From: Marinobacter sp.
GTDB lineage: Bacteria; Pseudomonadota; Gammaproteobacteria; Pseudomonadales; Oleiphilaceae
Direction of reading: 5' to 3'
Assembly: GCA_030149475.1 (NCBI GenBank)
Contig: JASBRL010000096.1
Span: forward strand, 62,001-126,000
DNA: 64,000 nt
The notes under the pieces were generated by a model that saw only the letters and a program-made list of their open reading frames with translations, did not search any database and was not told the origin of the DNA. How positions within the stretch are numbered: the first letter of the stretch is position 1; every line of letters begins with the position of its first letter. Shown one piece after another: positions 10,211-18,131 of this stretch. A program made the position numbers and the translations under genes.

Positions 10211-10368
10211 TGGCGTTCAAACTCTTTGACGGTGTCGGTATACTTCATTCGCTCCGGCGGTTGGCAGTCTGGCCAGGCCGTAGACAAGCGAACGAGTCCG
10301 CCGGAATATAACAGTATTTGTCCGGCCCATCAATCCCGCACCCAGAGTACTCACAATGGCCCGATATT

Positions 10369-11454
10369 ATGGCTGATTCAAGACAACGACCGGCCAGCAC
10401 CCGGCGCAGAGCCGGGAAGGCAGCCTCGCGGGTTTCCGGTCGCTCCGGTCCAGAGCTGCGGAATGCAGAGTCTGCGGAGGCTGATCAGAGCTTTCGCAGC
10501 CCGGTTCAGTGGTCCACCATTGATGCTGACGAGGCAGGTCAGCGACTGGACAACTATTTGTTGGCACGCACCCGGGGTGTCCCCCGGAGTCTGATCTATC
10601 GGGTTATTCGAAAGGGTGAAGTACGTATCAACAAGGGTCGGGTGCGGCCGGATACCAGGCTCAAGGCAGGCGACCAGGTCCGTATCCCGCCGATGACCCA
10701 GACGCATCAGGCGCCATCAGCCGCGCCCGGCAGTCGAGTGCAGGGAGTGATGGAGGCTGCCGTGGTGTTTGAAGACGAGCACATGCTGGTGGTCAACAAG
10801 CCCTCCGGTATTGCCGTCCACGGTGGTAGCGGGCTGGAGTTCGGGCTGATCGAGGTGCTCCGGGCTGCCCGGCCGGACGCCCGCTTTCTGGAATTGGTCC
10901 ATCGTCTTGACCGGGACACCTCTGGTCTGGTGATGGTGGCGAAAAAGCGGGCGGCCTTGCGCTTTCTGCAGGAGGAATTGAGGCAGAGGCGCGTTCGCAA
11001 GCGCTACCATGCGCTGGTGGAGGGTATCTGGTCGGTCTCGGTTGATCGTGTTGATGCACCGCTGTTGCGATTCGAGCTCAAGTCCGGAGAGCGTCGGGTG
11101 AAGGTCGATGAAGCCGGCAAGGCCTCGCTGACCCATTATCAGGTGCTGGCGACCTTCGGGGGGTATTCGCTGGTGGAGGCATCGCCGGTAAGCGGGCGGA
11201 CTCACCAGATTCGCGTACATTGTGTGTATGCCGGTCATCCGATTGCGGGTGACGACAAGTATATGGATGATGTCAGCCTCAAGGCATTCCGGGACGCCGG
11301 TGGCCAGCGTTTGATGCTGCATGCCCGGGCGCTGACGTTCACTCATCCGGGCAGTGGCCAGGCGATGTCGCTGAAAGCAGAATACGATGACGCCTTCGCG
11401 CAGATGTTGCAGGTACTGACCGCTCGCCAGTCAGCGTCCGGCCACCGGCACTGA
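10369..11454 (+). CDS. rluC: 23S rRNA pseudouridine synthase RluC
   Basis: Isomerises uridines (positions 955, 2504 and 2580 in E. coli numbering) in 23S rRNA. Order of domains: a variable basic N-terminal extension, an S4 RNA-binding domain (AGQRLDNYLLARTRGVPRSLIYRVIRKGEVRINKGRV), then the RluA-family catalytic domain with active-site Asp in HRLDRDTSGL and the SGRTHQIRVH motif. The ATG at 10369 is chosen over the track's TTG at 10318; neither has a good Shine-Dalgarno, and the extension before the S4 domain is poorly conserved, so the start is uncertain. It is divergent from rne, an arrangement common in gammaproteobacteria, and is followed by the HAD gene. Confidence 0.92.
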   Translation: MADSRQRPASTRRRAGKAASRVSGRSGPELRNAESAEADQSFRSPVQWSTIDADEAGQRLDNYLLARTRGVPRSLIYRVIRKGEVRINKGRVRPDTRLKAGDQVRIPPMTQTHQAPSAAPGSRVQGVMEAAVVFEDEHMLVVNKPSGIAVHGGSGLEFGLIEVLRAARPDARFLELVHRLDRDTSGLVMVAKKRAALRFLQEELRQRRVRKRYHALVEGIWSVSVDRVDAPLLRFELKSGERRVKVDEAGKASLTHYQVLATFGGYSLVEASPVSGRTHQIRVHCVYAGHPIAGDDKYMDDVSLKAFRDAGGQRLMLHARALTFTHPGSGQAMSLKAEYDDAFAQMLQVLTARQSASGHRH

Positions 11455-11518
11455 TTCGAATAACCCCACCGAGGCCGTTGTAGAACAGCTGTCTCACACG
11501 ATCGAGAGGTTCGTATCG

Positions 11519-12166
11519 ATGGCAGTACAGGTCGCTATTTTCGACTGGGACGGGACGCTTGTGGACTCAGTGGAGCACATCGCGGAGAGTTTGCATCAGG
11601 CTGCGACAGAGTTGGGCTATCCGGCGCTTGAGCGGGAGGCCTACCGGAACATTATCGGGCTGGGGATGGTCGAGGCGCTGGACATGTTATACCCGGGTAT
11701 CAGCCGGGATCAGATGAACGAGATCCGTCAGGGCTATGGGCGTTATTTTTTTGCCAAGGAAACAACGCCGCAGCAGGTCTTTGCGGGCATGACTGAGATG
11801 CTGGCGGATCTGCGCACCGCGGGCAAAGGGTGTGCGGTCGCGACGGGCAAGAGTCGCCGAGGCCTGGAGGGTGCGCTGGTTTCCAGCGGGCTGGGGCCTT
11901 ATTTTGATCTGACCCGATGCGCGGATGAGACCCGCTCCAAGCCGGATCCGACCATGCTGAACGAGATTCTGAAGCACTACGGGCTGCGGCCCGAGCAGGC
12001 AGTGATGATCGGCGATACAGTTTACGATATGGACATGGCGCAGCGCATTGGCATGCCCGCCATCGGCGTCGAATGGGGCGTTCATGATCGTGAGGCGCTC
12101 GGTCGATTCGCGCCGCTGGCTGTGGTTGACTCGGTCGCGGAGCTCAGGGCAGCACTGGGGATATGA
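11519..12166 (+). CDS. HAD-family hydrolase, phosphoglycolate phosphatase-like
   Basis: A 215-aa haloacid dehalogenase hydrolase. Motif I is FDWDGTLVDS with the nucleophilic Asp, motif II is in CAVATGKSRRGLEGAL, motif III is the Lys in ETRSKPDP, and motif IV is GDTVYDMDMA. The helical cap lies between motifs I and II (subclass I), as in Gph. The position directly after rluC and before sppA matches Pseudomonas, where this gene is annotated as a probable hydrolase. Substrate cannot be set from sequence: phosphoglycolate or another small phosphoester. GAGAGG precedes the ATG by 9 nt. Confidence 0.86.
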   Translation: MAVQVAIFDWDGTLVDSVEHIAESLHQAATELGYPALEREAYRNIIGLGMVEALDMLYPGISRDQMNEIRQGYGRYFFAKETTPQQVFAGMTEMLADLRTAGKGCAVATGKSRRGLEGALVSSGLGPYFDLTRCADETRSKPDPTMLNEILKHYGLRPEQAVMIGDTVYDMDMAQRIGMPAIGVEWGVHDREALGRFAPLAVVDSVAELRAALGI

Positions 12167-12221
12167 GTGACGGGGATTCGTCTCCGCAATAAAAGTGGAA
12201 CCTTGGTTAAGGGATGGGCAG

Positions 12222-13229
12222 ATGTCAGAGTGGGAATCCGATAAGAACCCGGGATGGGGAACGCCGGCGCAATCGTCGTCGGGCGCGTCGAGCGAGCAGG
12301 GTCGGGAAAGCAAACTGGTCGAAAAGCTCGTCCACGGGCTGCAGTCCGAGCAGCGCAAGAGCCGGCGCTGGGGCATCTTTTTCAAGCTGCTGACGTTTGT
12401 CTATCTGTTTGCTCTGCTGTTCGTCCTCAACCTGCCCATTGGTGACCAGCTCAAATCCGAGACCACAGAGCACACAGCAGTTATTGATGTGGACGGCCCC
12501 ATTGCCGCCGACAAGAATGCCAGCGCCGACAATATCATTGATTCGTTGCGGGAGGCATTCGACAACGACGCCGCCAAAGCGATCATTCTGCGAATAAACA
12601 GCCCGGGCGGCAGCCCGGTTCAGGCGGGTTACGTCTACGATGAAATCAAACGCCTGCGGGATCTTCATCCTGACAAGAAGGTCTACGCGGTGGTTGCTGA
12701 TATTGGTGCCTCCGGGGCTTACTACATTGCCGCGGCCGCCGATGAAATCTACGCTGACAAAGCCAGTCTGGTGGGTTCGATCGGAGTGATCGCCGGCGGC
12801 TTCGGATTCACCGGTATCATGGACAAGCTGGGCGTGGAGCGGCGGCTTTATACCTCGGGCAAGCACAAGGCATTTCTTGACCCGTTCTCACCGGAGAAAA
12901 GCGAGGAAGTTACCTTCTGGAAGCAGGTGCTTGACACTACGCATCGTCAGTTTATCGAGCAGGTCAAAAAGGGGCGTGGAGATCGCCTGGCTGATGACCC
13001 AAGGCTGTTCTCCGGGCTGATATGGACTGGTGAGCAGGCGCTGGACCTGGGCCTGATTGACGGCCTGGGCAGCGCCCGCTCTGTGGCTCGCGAGGTCGTG
13101 GGCGAGAAGGAGCTGGTTGATTACACGCACAAGGCTTCCCGCGTCCAGCAACTGGTAGACCGGTTCGGGGCGTCTGCTGGCAGTGCCGCGCTGGATCAGT
13201 TGCTCGAGTCCCGCCTGGAGTTACGGTAG
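12222..13229 (+). CDS. sppA: Signal peptide peptidase SppA, single-domain type
   Basis: A 335-aa inner-membrane serine protease that degrades leftover signal peptides. One transmembrane helix lies at about residues 50-72, followed by the S49 peptidase domain facing the periplasm. The catalytic dyad is visible as Ser164 in GASGAYYIAA and Lys216 in SGKHKAFLD, spaced as in Bacillus SppA. The duplicated N-terminal half of the long E. coli enzyme is absent; this short form is usual in Pseudomonas relatives. The ATG at 12222 follows AAGGGA with a 7-nt spacer and is preferred to the GTG at 12195. Its 3' end overlaps maf by 34 bp. Confidence 0.93.
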   Translation: MSEWESDKNPGWGTPAQSSSGASSEQGRESKLVEKLVHGLQSEQRKSRRWGIFFKLLTFVYLFALLFVLNLPIGDQLKSETTEHTAVIDVDGPIAADKNASADNIIDSLREAFDNDAAKAIILRINSPGGSPVQAGYVYDEIKRLRDLHPDKKVYAVVADIGASGAYYIAAAADEIYADKASLVGSIGVIAGGFGFTGIMDKLGVERRLYTSGKHKAFLDPFSPEKSEEVTFWKQVLDTTHRQFIEQVKKGRGDRLADDPRLFSGLIWTGEQALDLGLIDGLGSARSVAREVVGEKELVDYTHKASRVQQLVDRFGASAGSAALDQLLESRLELR

Positions 13230-13876
13230 GCCTCGCTCAGCACGTCGAGGCCGCGGGCGCGAAGCAGGGCGTTGAGGGCGATCAACGGGAGTCCGATCAG
13301 GGTGTTGGGGTCGCGTCCCTCCAGGCGGCTGAACAGGCCGATACCGAGTCCTTCCATTTTGAAGCTGCCGGCGCAGTCGTAGGGCTGCTCTGTTTCGAGG
13401 TAATGATGAATGTCCTGATCAGACAGGGTGCGGAAATGCACTACGAAGGATTCGCATAACTGGTCGAGGCGGCGCGTTCCGGTGTCCAGCAGGGCCAGCC
13501 CGGTATAGAACGTTATGGCGCGTCCGTTGCATCGACGGAGCTGATCGCGGGCTGTTTCGTAGTCTCCTGGTTTGTTGATCGGAACGCCATCGGGGCCGGC
13601 GGCAGTCTGGTCGGAGCCGATGACCCAGTGGCGGCTGAATTGTGCCTGCAGTGCTGATGCCTTCGCCACAGCCAGTCGCGTGGCCAGGTGCTCGGCCGAT
13701 TCGCCTGGCTGGGGTTGTTCATCGACATTCGGGCTGGCGCACTCGAAGTCAAGTCCCAGCTTGCCTAGCAGTGCCTTGCGGTAGGGTGAGGGTGAGGATG
13801 AAGCGAGGACGAGATTGTGTAGTGGGGCACGCGGCGGTCCTGTCGGCCTGTCGGGTCGGCCTGTCAGTGAGTACAA
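13196..13876 (-). CDS. Maf-like nucleotide pyrophosphatase (YceF type, m7GTP)
   Basis: House-cleaning pyrophosphatase that hydrolyses modified nucleotides; the YceF subgroup prefers 7-methyl-GTP. Conserved Maf elements: LVLASSSPSPYRKALL at the N terminus, SPNVDE, IGSDQTA, and the C-terminal CAGSFKMEGLGIGLFSRLEGRDPNTLIGLPL, which matches YceF more than YhdE. The start is unclear. Only TTG codons are available upstream of the conserved core, at 13876 and 13912, and neither has a good ribosome site. The N-terminal 25 residues are longer than in E. coli YceF. Divergent from yceD, as in E. coli. Confidence 0.87.
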   Translation of the reverse strand: MYSLTGRPDRPTGPPRAPLHNLVLASSSPSPYRKALLGKLGLDFECASPNVDEQPQPGESAEHLATRLAVAKASALQAQFSRHWVIGSDQTAAGPDGVPINKPGDYETARDQLRRCNGRAITFYTGLALLDTGTRRLDQLCESFVVHFRTLSDQDIHHYLETEQPYDCAGSFKMEGLGIGLFSRLEGRDPNTLIGLPLIALNALLRARGLDVLSEAYRNSRRDSSN

Positions 13877-13958
13877 ACCCGTAATTGTGAACCGCCGGCG
13901 AGCGCGCTGCAACGAAGTCTTTGACAGGGGGGCGCCAGGTCCCTAAAATTGCGCGCCT

Positions 13959-14513
13959 ATGTCAAACGCCGAGTTGCCCAGGTCTGTCGATCCGTTCCGT
14001 TTAGCGGAGCAAGAAAGTACGCTTGAGGGCCGTATTCCTCTGGAGCGGCTGGCCCGGCTTGCCGATTGTTTGTGGGATGATCAGCCGCCAGAGGCATCGC
14101 AGTCGTGCCAGGTTGTCCTCACCTTCGGCAAGGACGACGAGCGCCGACGGATTGTGTCCGGACGGGTTGAGGCGACCGTCACGATGCAGTGTCAGCGTTG
14201 TATGGGGCCCATGCCGGTAAGACTGATGTCCGTTTTCAGTCTGGGTCTGGTGACCAGTGACGAGCAGGCCCGGCAATTGCCGAAAGAGCTGGAGCCGTTT
14301 CTGACGGATGACTTCCGGGCTGATCTCTGGTCCATGGTCGAGGATGAACTGCTGCTGGTGCTGCCGCCATTCCCGCTTCATGAGCGGGATGACTGTCCGG
14401 CAACTGAGACACTGGAAGCACTGGAGCCTGATCATTCCGCTCCGGTGCCGGATGAGGAAGCGCGAGAGAACCCGTTCAGCGTGCTGGCGGACCTCAAGTC
14501 AAAAAAGCATTGA
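13959..14513 (+). CDS. yceD: DUF177 protein YceD (23S rRNA accumulation protein)
   Basis: A 184-aa DUF177 protein. In E. coli YceD is cotranscribed with rpmF and is needed for normal 23S rRNA levels, while plant relatives process 23S rRNA. The signature Cys motif CQRCM is at mid-protein and the C terminus carries the family hallmark NPFSVLADLK. It begins the conserved yceD-rpmF-plsX-fab run, 81 bp before rpmF. The acidic stretch between (DDCPATETLEALEPDH) is typical. Identification rests on motif and gene context; the biochemical role in this organism is inferred. Confidence 0.9.
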   Translation: MSNAELPRSVDPFRLAEQESTLEGRIPLERLARLADCLWDDQPPEASQSCQVVLTFGKDDERRRIVSGRVEATVTMQCQRCMGPMPVRLMSVFSLGLVTSDEQARQLPKELEPFLTDDFRADLWSMVEDELLLVLPPFPLHERDDCPATETLEALEPDHSAPVPDEEARENPFSVLADLKSKKH

Positions 14514-14594
14514 TAACGGGAGTGGCTGTTTGGGATCGCCCGGCTCGCCACTCGGATTTTATGAACGCACGAAGTTTAGGTCAGGAGTAACACC

Positions 14595-14774
14595 ATGGCT
14601 GTACAGCAAAACCGAAAGACCCGCTCCAAGCGTGGCATGCGTCGTGCTCACGACGCTCTGAGTGCGGCGACTCTGTCGACCGATTCCACCACCGGTGAAG
14701 TTCATCGGCGGCATCATGTCTCTCCCGACGGTTTTTACCGTGGCAAGCAGGTTGTTGAAGCTCGCGACGAGTAA
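14595..14774 (+). CDS. rpmF: 50S ribosomal protein L32
   Basis: A 59-codon ORF missed by the track's length cut-off. The product begins [20 protein letters not shown], the standard bL32 N terminus, and ends in a basic [14 protein letters not shown] tail. Zinc-binding cysteines found in some L32 paralogs are absent, so this is the Cys-free type. CAGGAG lies 8 nt before the ATG. Its stop codon is 42 bp before the chosen plsX start, or 3 bp before an alternative GTG start, so the two are surely cotranscribed. Confidence 0.97.
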   Translation: MAVQQNRKTRSKRGMRRAHDALSAATLSTDSTTGEVHRRHHVSPDGFYRGKQVVEARDE

Positions 14775-14816
14775 GCAGTGAGTACGGCTGCGCCTGTCCT
14801 GTCGGCCGGACCGGCC

Positions 14817-15818
14817 ATGAGTAGCGTCACCCTGGCAATCGATGCGATGAGCGGCGACCGGGGCCCGGCTGTCGCGGTTGCTGCTGCACAGGATGCTGTC
14901 CGTCGTAATGAGGCCCTGAGTCTGATTCTGGTGGGAAACCAGAATGAGCTCACGGCCTTGTTGCGTTCTGGGCATCCCCGAATCCGCTTCGTGGAGGCCA
15001 CTGATGTGGTGCTCATGAACGAGCGGCCTTCCCACGCATTGCGGCACAAGCAGAATTCCTCCATGGCGGTCGCGTTGCAGTTGGTGCGCGATGGCCACGC
15101 CCAGGGCTGTGTCAGTGCTGGCAACACCGGCGCCCTGATGGTGTTTGGTCGGTCCATTCTGCGCATGTATCCTGGCATCGAGCGCCCTGCCATTACCAAG
15201 CTGATTCCCTCCTTGCGCGGTCGGTGCCATGTTCTGGATCTGGGTGCGAATGTCGATGCGACGGCGGAAAACCTTTATCAGTATGCCCTGATGGGCTCCC
15301 TCATGGCGACCGCGGTTAATGACCTTCCCGAGCCGAGGATCGCCCTGTTGAACGTCGGGGAAGAAGAAATCAAGGGCAACGAGCAGGTTCGCCTGGCATC
15401 TCACATGCTGGCCCAGAGTGACACCCTGAACTACATTGGGTATGTGGAAGGCAGTGACCTGTTCCGGGATGTGGCCGATGTGGTTGTTTGTGACGGCTTT
15501 GTGGGCAATGTCGCTCTGAAGACTGGTGAAGGTGTTGCCGGCCTGCTGATTGAATTGCTGGAGCAGGCATTCAGCCGCAATCTTTACGGTCGCTTCGTTG
15601 GTTGGCTGGCCAGGCCAATTCTCGGCCGGGTGCTCAGGCTGATGGACCCTGCACGGCATAACGGTGCGAGCCTGCTGGGCTTACAGGGCGTGGTTATCAA
15701 GAGCCACGGCAACGCGAGCGAACGGGCGATGCTGTCGGCGATTGAGCAGGCGGTTCGTGAAGTGCAGCTGGAGGTGCCCAGACGGATCAACGAACGCCTC
15801 GACGATCTGTTGCTCTGA
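14817..15818 (+). CDS. plsX: Phosphate acyltransferase PlsX
   Basis: Makes acyl-phosphate from acyl-ACP, feeding PlsY in the first step of phospholipid synthesis. Recognisable blocks include the N-terminal TLAIDAMSGDRGP, SAGNTGALMV, DLGANVDATAENL, NVGEEEIKGNEQV and VCDGFVGNVALKT. The usual DAMGGD motif reads DAMSGD here, a conservative but unusual change. The ATG at 14817 fits the usual N terminus (MSSVTLAIDAM). The track's GTG at 14778 would add 13 residues and follow rpmF by only 3 bp, so it cannot be excluded. fabH, which follows plsX in E. coli, is missing at this site. Confidence 0.95.
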   Translation: MSSVTLAIDAMSGDRGPAVAVAAAQDAVRRNEALSLILVGNQNELTALLRSGHPRIRFVEATDVVLMNERPSHALRHKQNSSMAVALQLVRDGHAQGCVSAGNTGALMVFGRSILRMYPGIERPAITKLIPSLRGRCHVLDLGANVDATAENLYQYALMGSLMATAVNDLPEPRIALLNVGEEEIKGNEQVRLASHMLAQSDTLNYIGYVEGSDLFRDVADVVVCDGFVGNVALKTGEGVAGLLIELLEQAFSRNLYGRFVGWLARPILGRVLRLMDPARHNGASLLGLQGVVIKSHGNASERAMLSAIEQAVREVQLEVPRRINERLDDLLL

Positions 15819-15844
15819 CCGTCCCGCGCCCGGCAGCGGCTCCC

Positions 15845-15874
15845 TTGTACTATTGGCTAATCTCCGTATACGGA
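15845..15874 (+). promoter_or_regulatory. Candidate fabD promoter with 12-bp palindrome
   Basis: TTGTAC and TATACG are 16 bp apart in the plsX-fabD gap. The perfect palindrome TCCGTATACGGA (15863-15874) covers the -10. It could be a promoter with a repressor site, but no known fatty-acid regulator motif is recognised. Confidence 0.3.
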
Positions 15875-15896
15875 CAATAACGGTAAGATCGCAACT

Positions 15897-16835
15897 ATGA
15901 AATCAGCCTTTATTTTTCCAGGTCAGGGTTCACAGTCAGTCGGCATGCTGAGCAGTGCCGCTGAAAGCTGGCCTATTGTCCAACGAACATTTTCCGAAGC
16001 CTCACAGGTGTTGGGTTATGACCTGTGGGACTTGTGCCGGAATGGTCCGGCAGAAGAGCTCGGCAAGACTGCGAATACCCAGCCAGCACTGCTGACTGCC
16101 AGTGTCGCGCTCTGGCGGCAGTGGTTTGTGGCAGGGGGAGAATCGCCGCAGATGCTCGCAGGTCATAGTCTGGGTGAGTACAGCGCCCTGGTTGCGGCTG
16201 AAAGCCTGAATTTTTTCGATGCCGTTCGTCTGGTTCGATTGCGTGGCGAGCTGATGCAGACTGCAGTCCCGGCAGGGGAGGGCAGTATGGCCGCCATTCT
16301 CGGTCTTGAGGATAATGACGTCGTCGCCGTCTGTGCGGAAGCGGCTGGCGATGATGTTGTTTCCGCGGTAAATTTCAATGCCCCGGGCCAGGTCGTGATT
16401 GCGGGCTCTACGGCCGCCGTTGAGCGAGCCATCGAGGCCTGCAAGGCTCGCGGTGCTCGCAAGGCGATGCCTTTGCCCGTCAGCGTGCCGTCTCATTGCG
16501 CACTGATGAAAGGTGCGGCTGATGATCTGGCCAGGGCGCTGGATGAAGTGCGCTTTAATGATGCTGTCATCCCGGTGGTTCAGAATGTTTCGGCTCGTGC
16601 TGAGCAGAATAGCGACGTACTGAAGGAAAATCTCGTGCGTCAGCTCTATTCACCGGTGCTGTGGACCGATTCGGTTCGTACCCTCATTGAAGATGGCGTC
16701 AGTCAGGCCGTAGAGTGTGGTGCCGGGAAGGTGCTGGCCGGCCTCATCAAACGGATCGACAAGAGCCTTCAGGTGCACAGTATCGAGACTCCCGACTCGC
16801 TCAACGCAACGCTGGCTGGCCTGAAGGCTGACTAG
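15897..16835 (+). CDS. fabD: Malonyl-CoA:ACP transacylase
   Basis: Transfers malonyl from CoA to acyl carrier protein, supplying chain-elongation units for fatty acid synthesis. The 312-aa length is standard. The N-terminal FIFPGQGSQSVGM motif, the nucleophile Ser91 in GHSLGEYSAL and the catalytic His in VSVPSHCALM are all present, as is the malonyl-binding Arg in VRLRGELMQ. It is 78 bp after plsX and 68 bp before fabG. Together with the following fabG, acpP and fabF it forms the type II fatty acid synthase core. Confidence 0.97.
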   Translation: MKSAFIFPGQGSQSVGMLSSAAESWPIVQRTFSEASQVLGYDLWDLCRNGPAEELGKTANTQPALLTASVALWRQWFVAGGESPQMLAGHSLGEYSALVAAESLNFFDAVRLVRLRGELMQTAVPAGEGSMAAILGLEDNDVVAVCAEAAGDDVVSAVNFNAPGQVVIAGSTAAVERAIEACKARGARKAMPLPVSVPSHCALMKGAADDLARALDEVRFNDAVIPVVQNVSARAEQNSDVLKENLVRQLYSPVLWTDSVRTLIEDGVSQAVECGAGKVLAGLIKRIDKSLQVHSIETPDSLNATLAGLKAD

Positions 16836-16903
16836 AAAGTTCATGAACAGCCCCGGATCTGATTTTCAGTGGGGCTAAATGCACGACGGAAAGGGAAATC
16901 TCC

Positions 16904-17647
16904 ATGTCTCTTGAAGGCAAAACCGCCCTTGTGACCGGTGCGACCCGTGGTATTGGTAAAGCCATCGCGCGGGCGCTCGCTGAACAGGGCGCAAGAGTGG
17001 TGGGTACGGCGACCAGTGCCGGCGGTGCCGAGTCCATTTCGGCCGAGTTCAAGGCGAACGGCCTCGATGGCTTTGGTATCGTCATGAATGTTGCCGATCC
17101 CGCCAGCGTTGAGGCCGGGTTAAAGCAGATTGCAGAGGAAGCGGGCGCGCCCTTGATTCTGGTCAACAACGCGGGCATTACTCGTGATAACCTGTTAATG
17201 AGGATGAAAGATGATGACTGGGCGTCGGTTGTTGAAACCAACATGTCCAGCGTCTTTCGTACCAGTAAGGCTGTCCTGCGGGGCATGGCCAAGGCACGCT
17301 GGGGCAGGATCATCAACATCAGCTCGGTGGTTGCCGGTATGGGCAATCCCGGACAGGCCAACTACTGCGCTGCCAAGGCAGGCATAGAGGGCTTCACTCG
17401 CAGTCTGGCGAAGGAAATGAGTAATCGCGGCATTACCGCCAATTGTGTCGCGCCCGGGTTTATTGATACGGATATGACCCGAAAACTGGACGACAAACAA
17501 CGCGAGGCTATGCTGGAAGTCATACCGGCTGGTCGTTTGGGTAATCCTGAGGAAGTGGCCGCGGTGGTCGCGTTCCTTGCATCTGAGCCCGCCGGTTATG
17601 TGACAGGGGAGACCATTCACGTAAACGGTGGTATGTTCATGGGGTAG
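16904..17647 (+). CDS. fabG: 3-oxoacyl-ACP reductase
   Basis: NADPH-dependent reduction of 3-ketoacyl-ACP. The 247-aa short-chain dehydrogenase shows the cofactor loop TGATRGIG at residues 11-18, NNAG at about 88, and the catalytic set Ser141 (INISSVVAG), Tyr154 and Lys158 (YCAAKAG). The C-terminal GYVTGETIHVNGGMFM is the normal FabG ending. AAAGGGAAATCTCC precedes the ATG. The gene sits between fabD and acpP in the canonical order, so this is the housekeeping reductase, not a paralog. Confidence 0.97.
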   Translation: MSLEGKTALVTGATRGIGKAIARALAEQGARVVGTATSAGGAESISAEFKANGLDGFGIVMNVADPASVEAGLKQIAEEAGAPLILVNNAGITRDNLLMRMKDDDWASVVETNMSSVFRTSKAVLRGMAKARWGRIINISSVVAGMGNPGQANYCAAKAGIEGFTRSLAKEMSNRGITANCVAPGFIDTDMTRKLDDKQREAMLEVIPAGRLGNPEEVAAVVAFLASEPAGYVTGETIHVNGGMFMG

Positions 17648-17697
17648 CAGGTCACTGCAAGCCCTTGCAGCGCAAGACTTTCGACAGACGGCCCTGC

Positions 17698-17726
17698 TTG
17701 TGTGCAGGAAGGGTTTAAACTAAACT
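17698..17726 (+). promoter_or_regulatory. Candidate acpP promoter
   Basis: TTGTGT (17698-17703) and TAAACT (17721-17726) are separated by 17 bp in the 122-bp gap before acpP. ACP is needed at far higher level than its neighbours and usually has its own promoter. Predicted leader is about 37 nt. Confidence 0.45.
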
Positions 17727-17769
17727 GGCAACCCGATTGTTGCTTGGTTGACATCAAAGTGAGGAAATT

Positions 17770-18003
17770 ATGAGTACAGTTGAAGAGCGCGTAAAGAAGA
17801 TCGTTTGTGAACAACTGGGCGTGAAAGAGTCCGAAGTTCAGAACTCGTCTTCTTTTGTAGAGGACCTTGGCGCTGACTCACTGGACACCGTTGAGCTGGT
17901 CATGGCACTCGAGGAAGAGTTTGAAACCGAGATTCCTGACGAAGAAGCGGAGAAGCTCGCCAGTGTTCAGAATGCGATCGACTACATCGTCGCGCATACC
18001 TGA
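17770..18003 (+). CDS. acpP: Acyl carrier protein
   Basis: The 77-aa acidic carrier on which fatty acids are built. The phosphopantetheine attachment site is Ser37 in [13 protein letters not shown]. The rest is nearly invariant: [20 protein letters not shown] at the N terminus and [20 protein letters not shown] at the C terminus. GTGAGGAAATT is a strong ribosome site. It has a candidate promoter of its own and is followed by an intrinsic terminator, so it can be expressed separately from fabF. Confidence 0.98.
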   Translation: MSTVEERVKKIVCEQLGVKESEVQNSSSFVEDLGADSLDTVELVMALEEEFETEIPDEEAEKLASVQNAIDYIVAHT

Positions 18004-18033
18004 TACTCTGCAAGATTCTTACGCCAAGCATAA

Positions 18034-18067
18034 GCCGTCCTGACGAGAGCCGAGGGACGGCTTTTTT
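18034..18067 (+). terminator. Intrinsic terminator after acpP
   Basis: GCCGTCC pairs with GGACGGC across a 14-nt loop and is followed by six T residues. It lies 31 bp past the acpP stop and probably sets the high acpP to fabF transcript ratio. Confidence 0.85.
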
Positions 18068-18131
18068 ATTGGCGGAATAGTGACTGGATGGGATTTGTGC
18101 CTCGCGCACTGGGTATCAGGTGAAATGCATT

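Noticed and set aside
14559-15659. 366-aa ORF opposite rpmF/plsX
   Set aside because: Antisense of rpmF and plsX, both certain.
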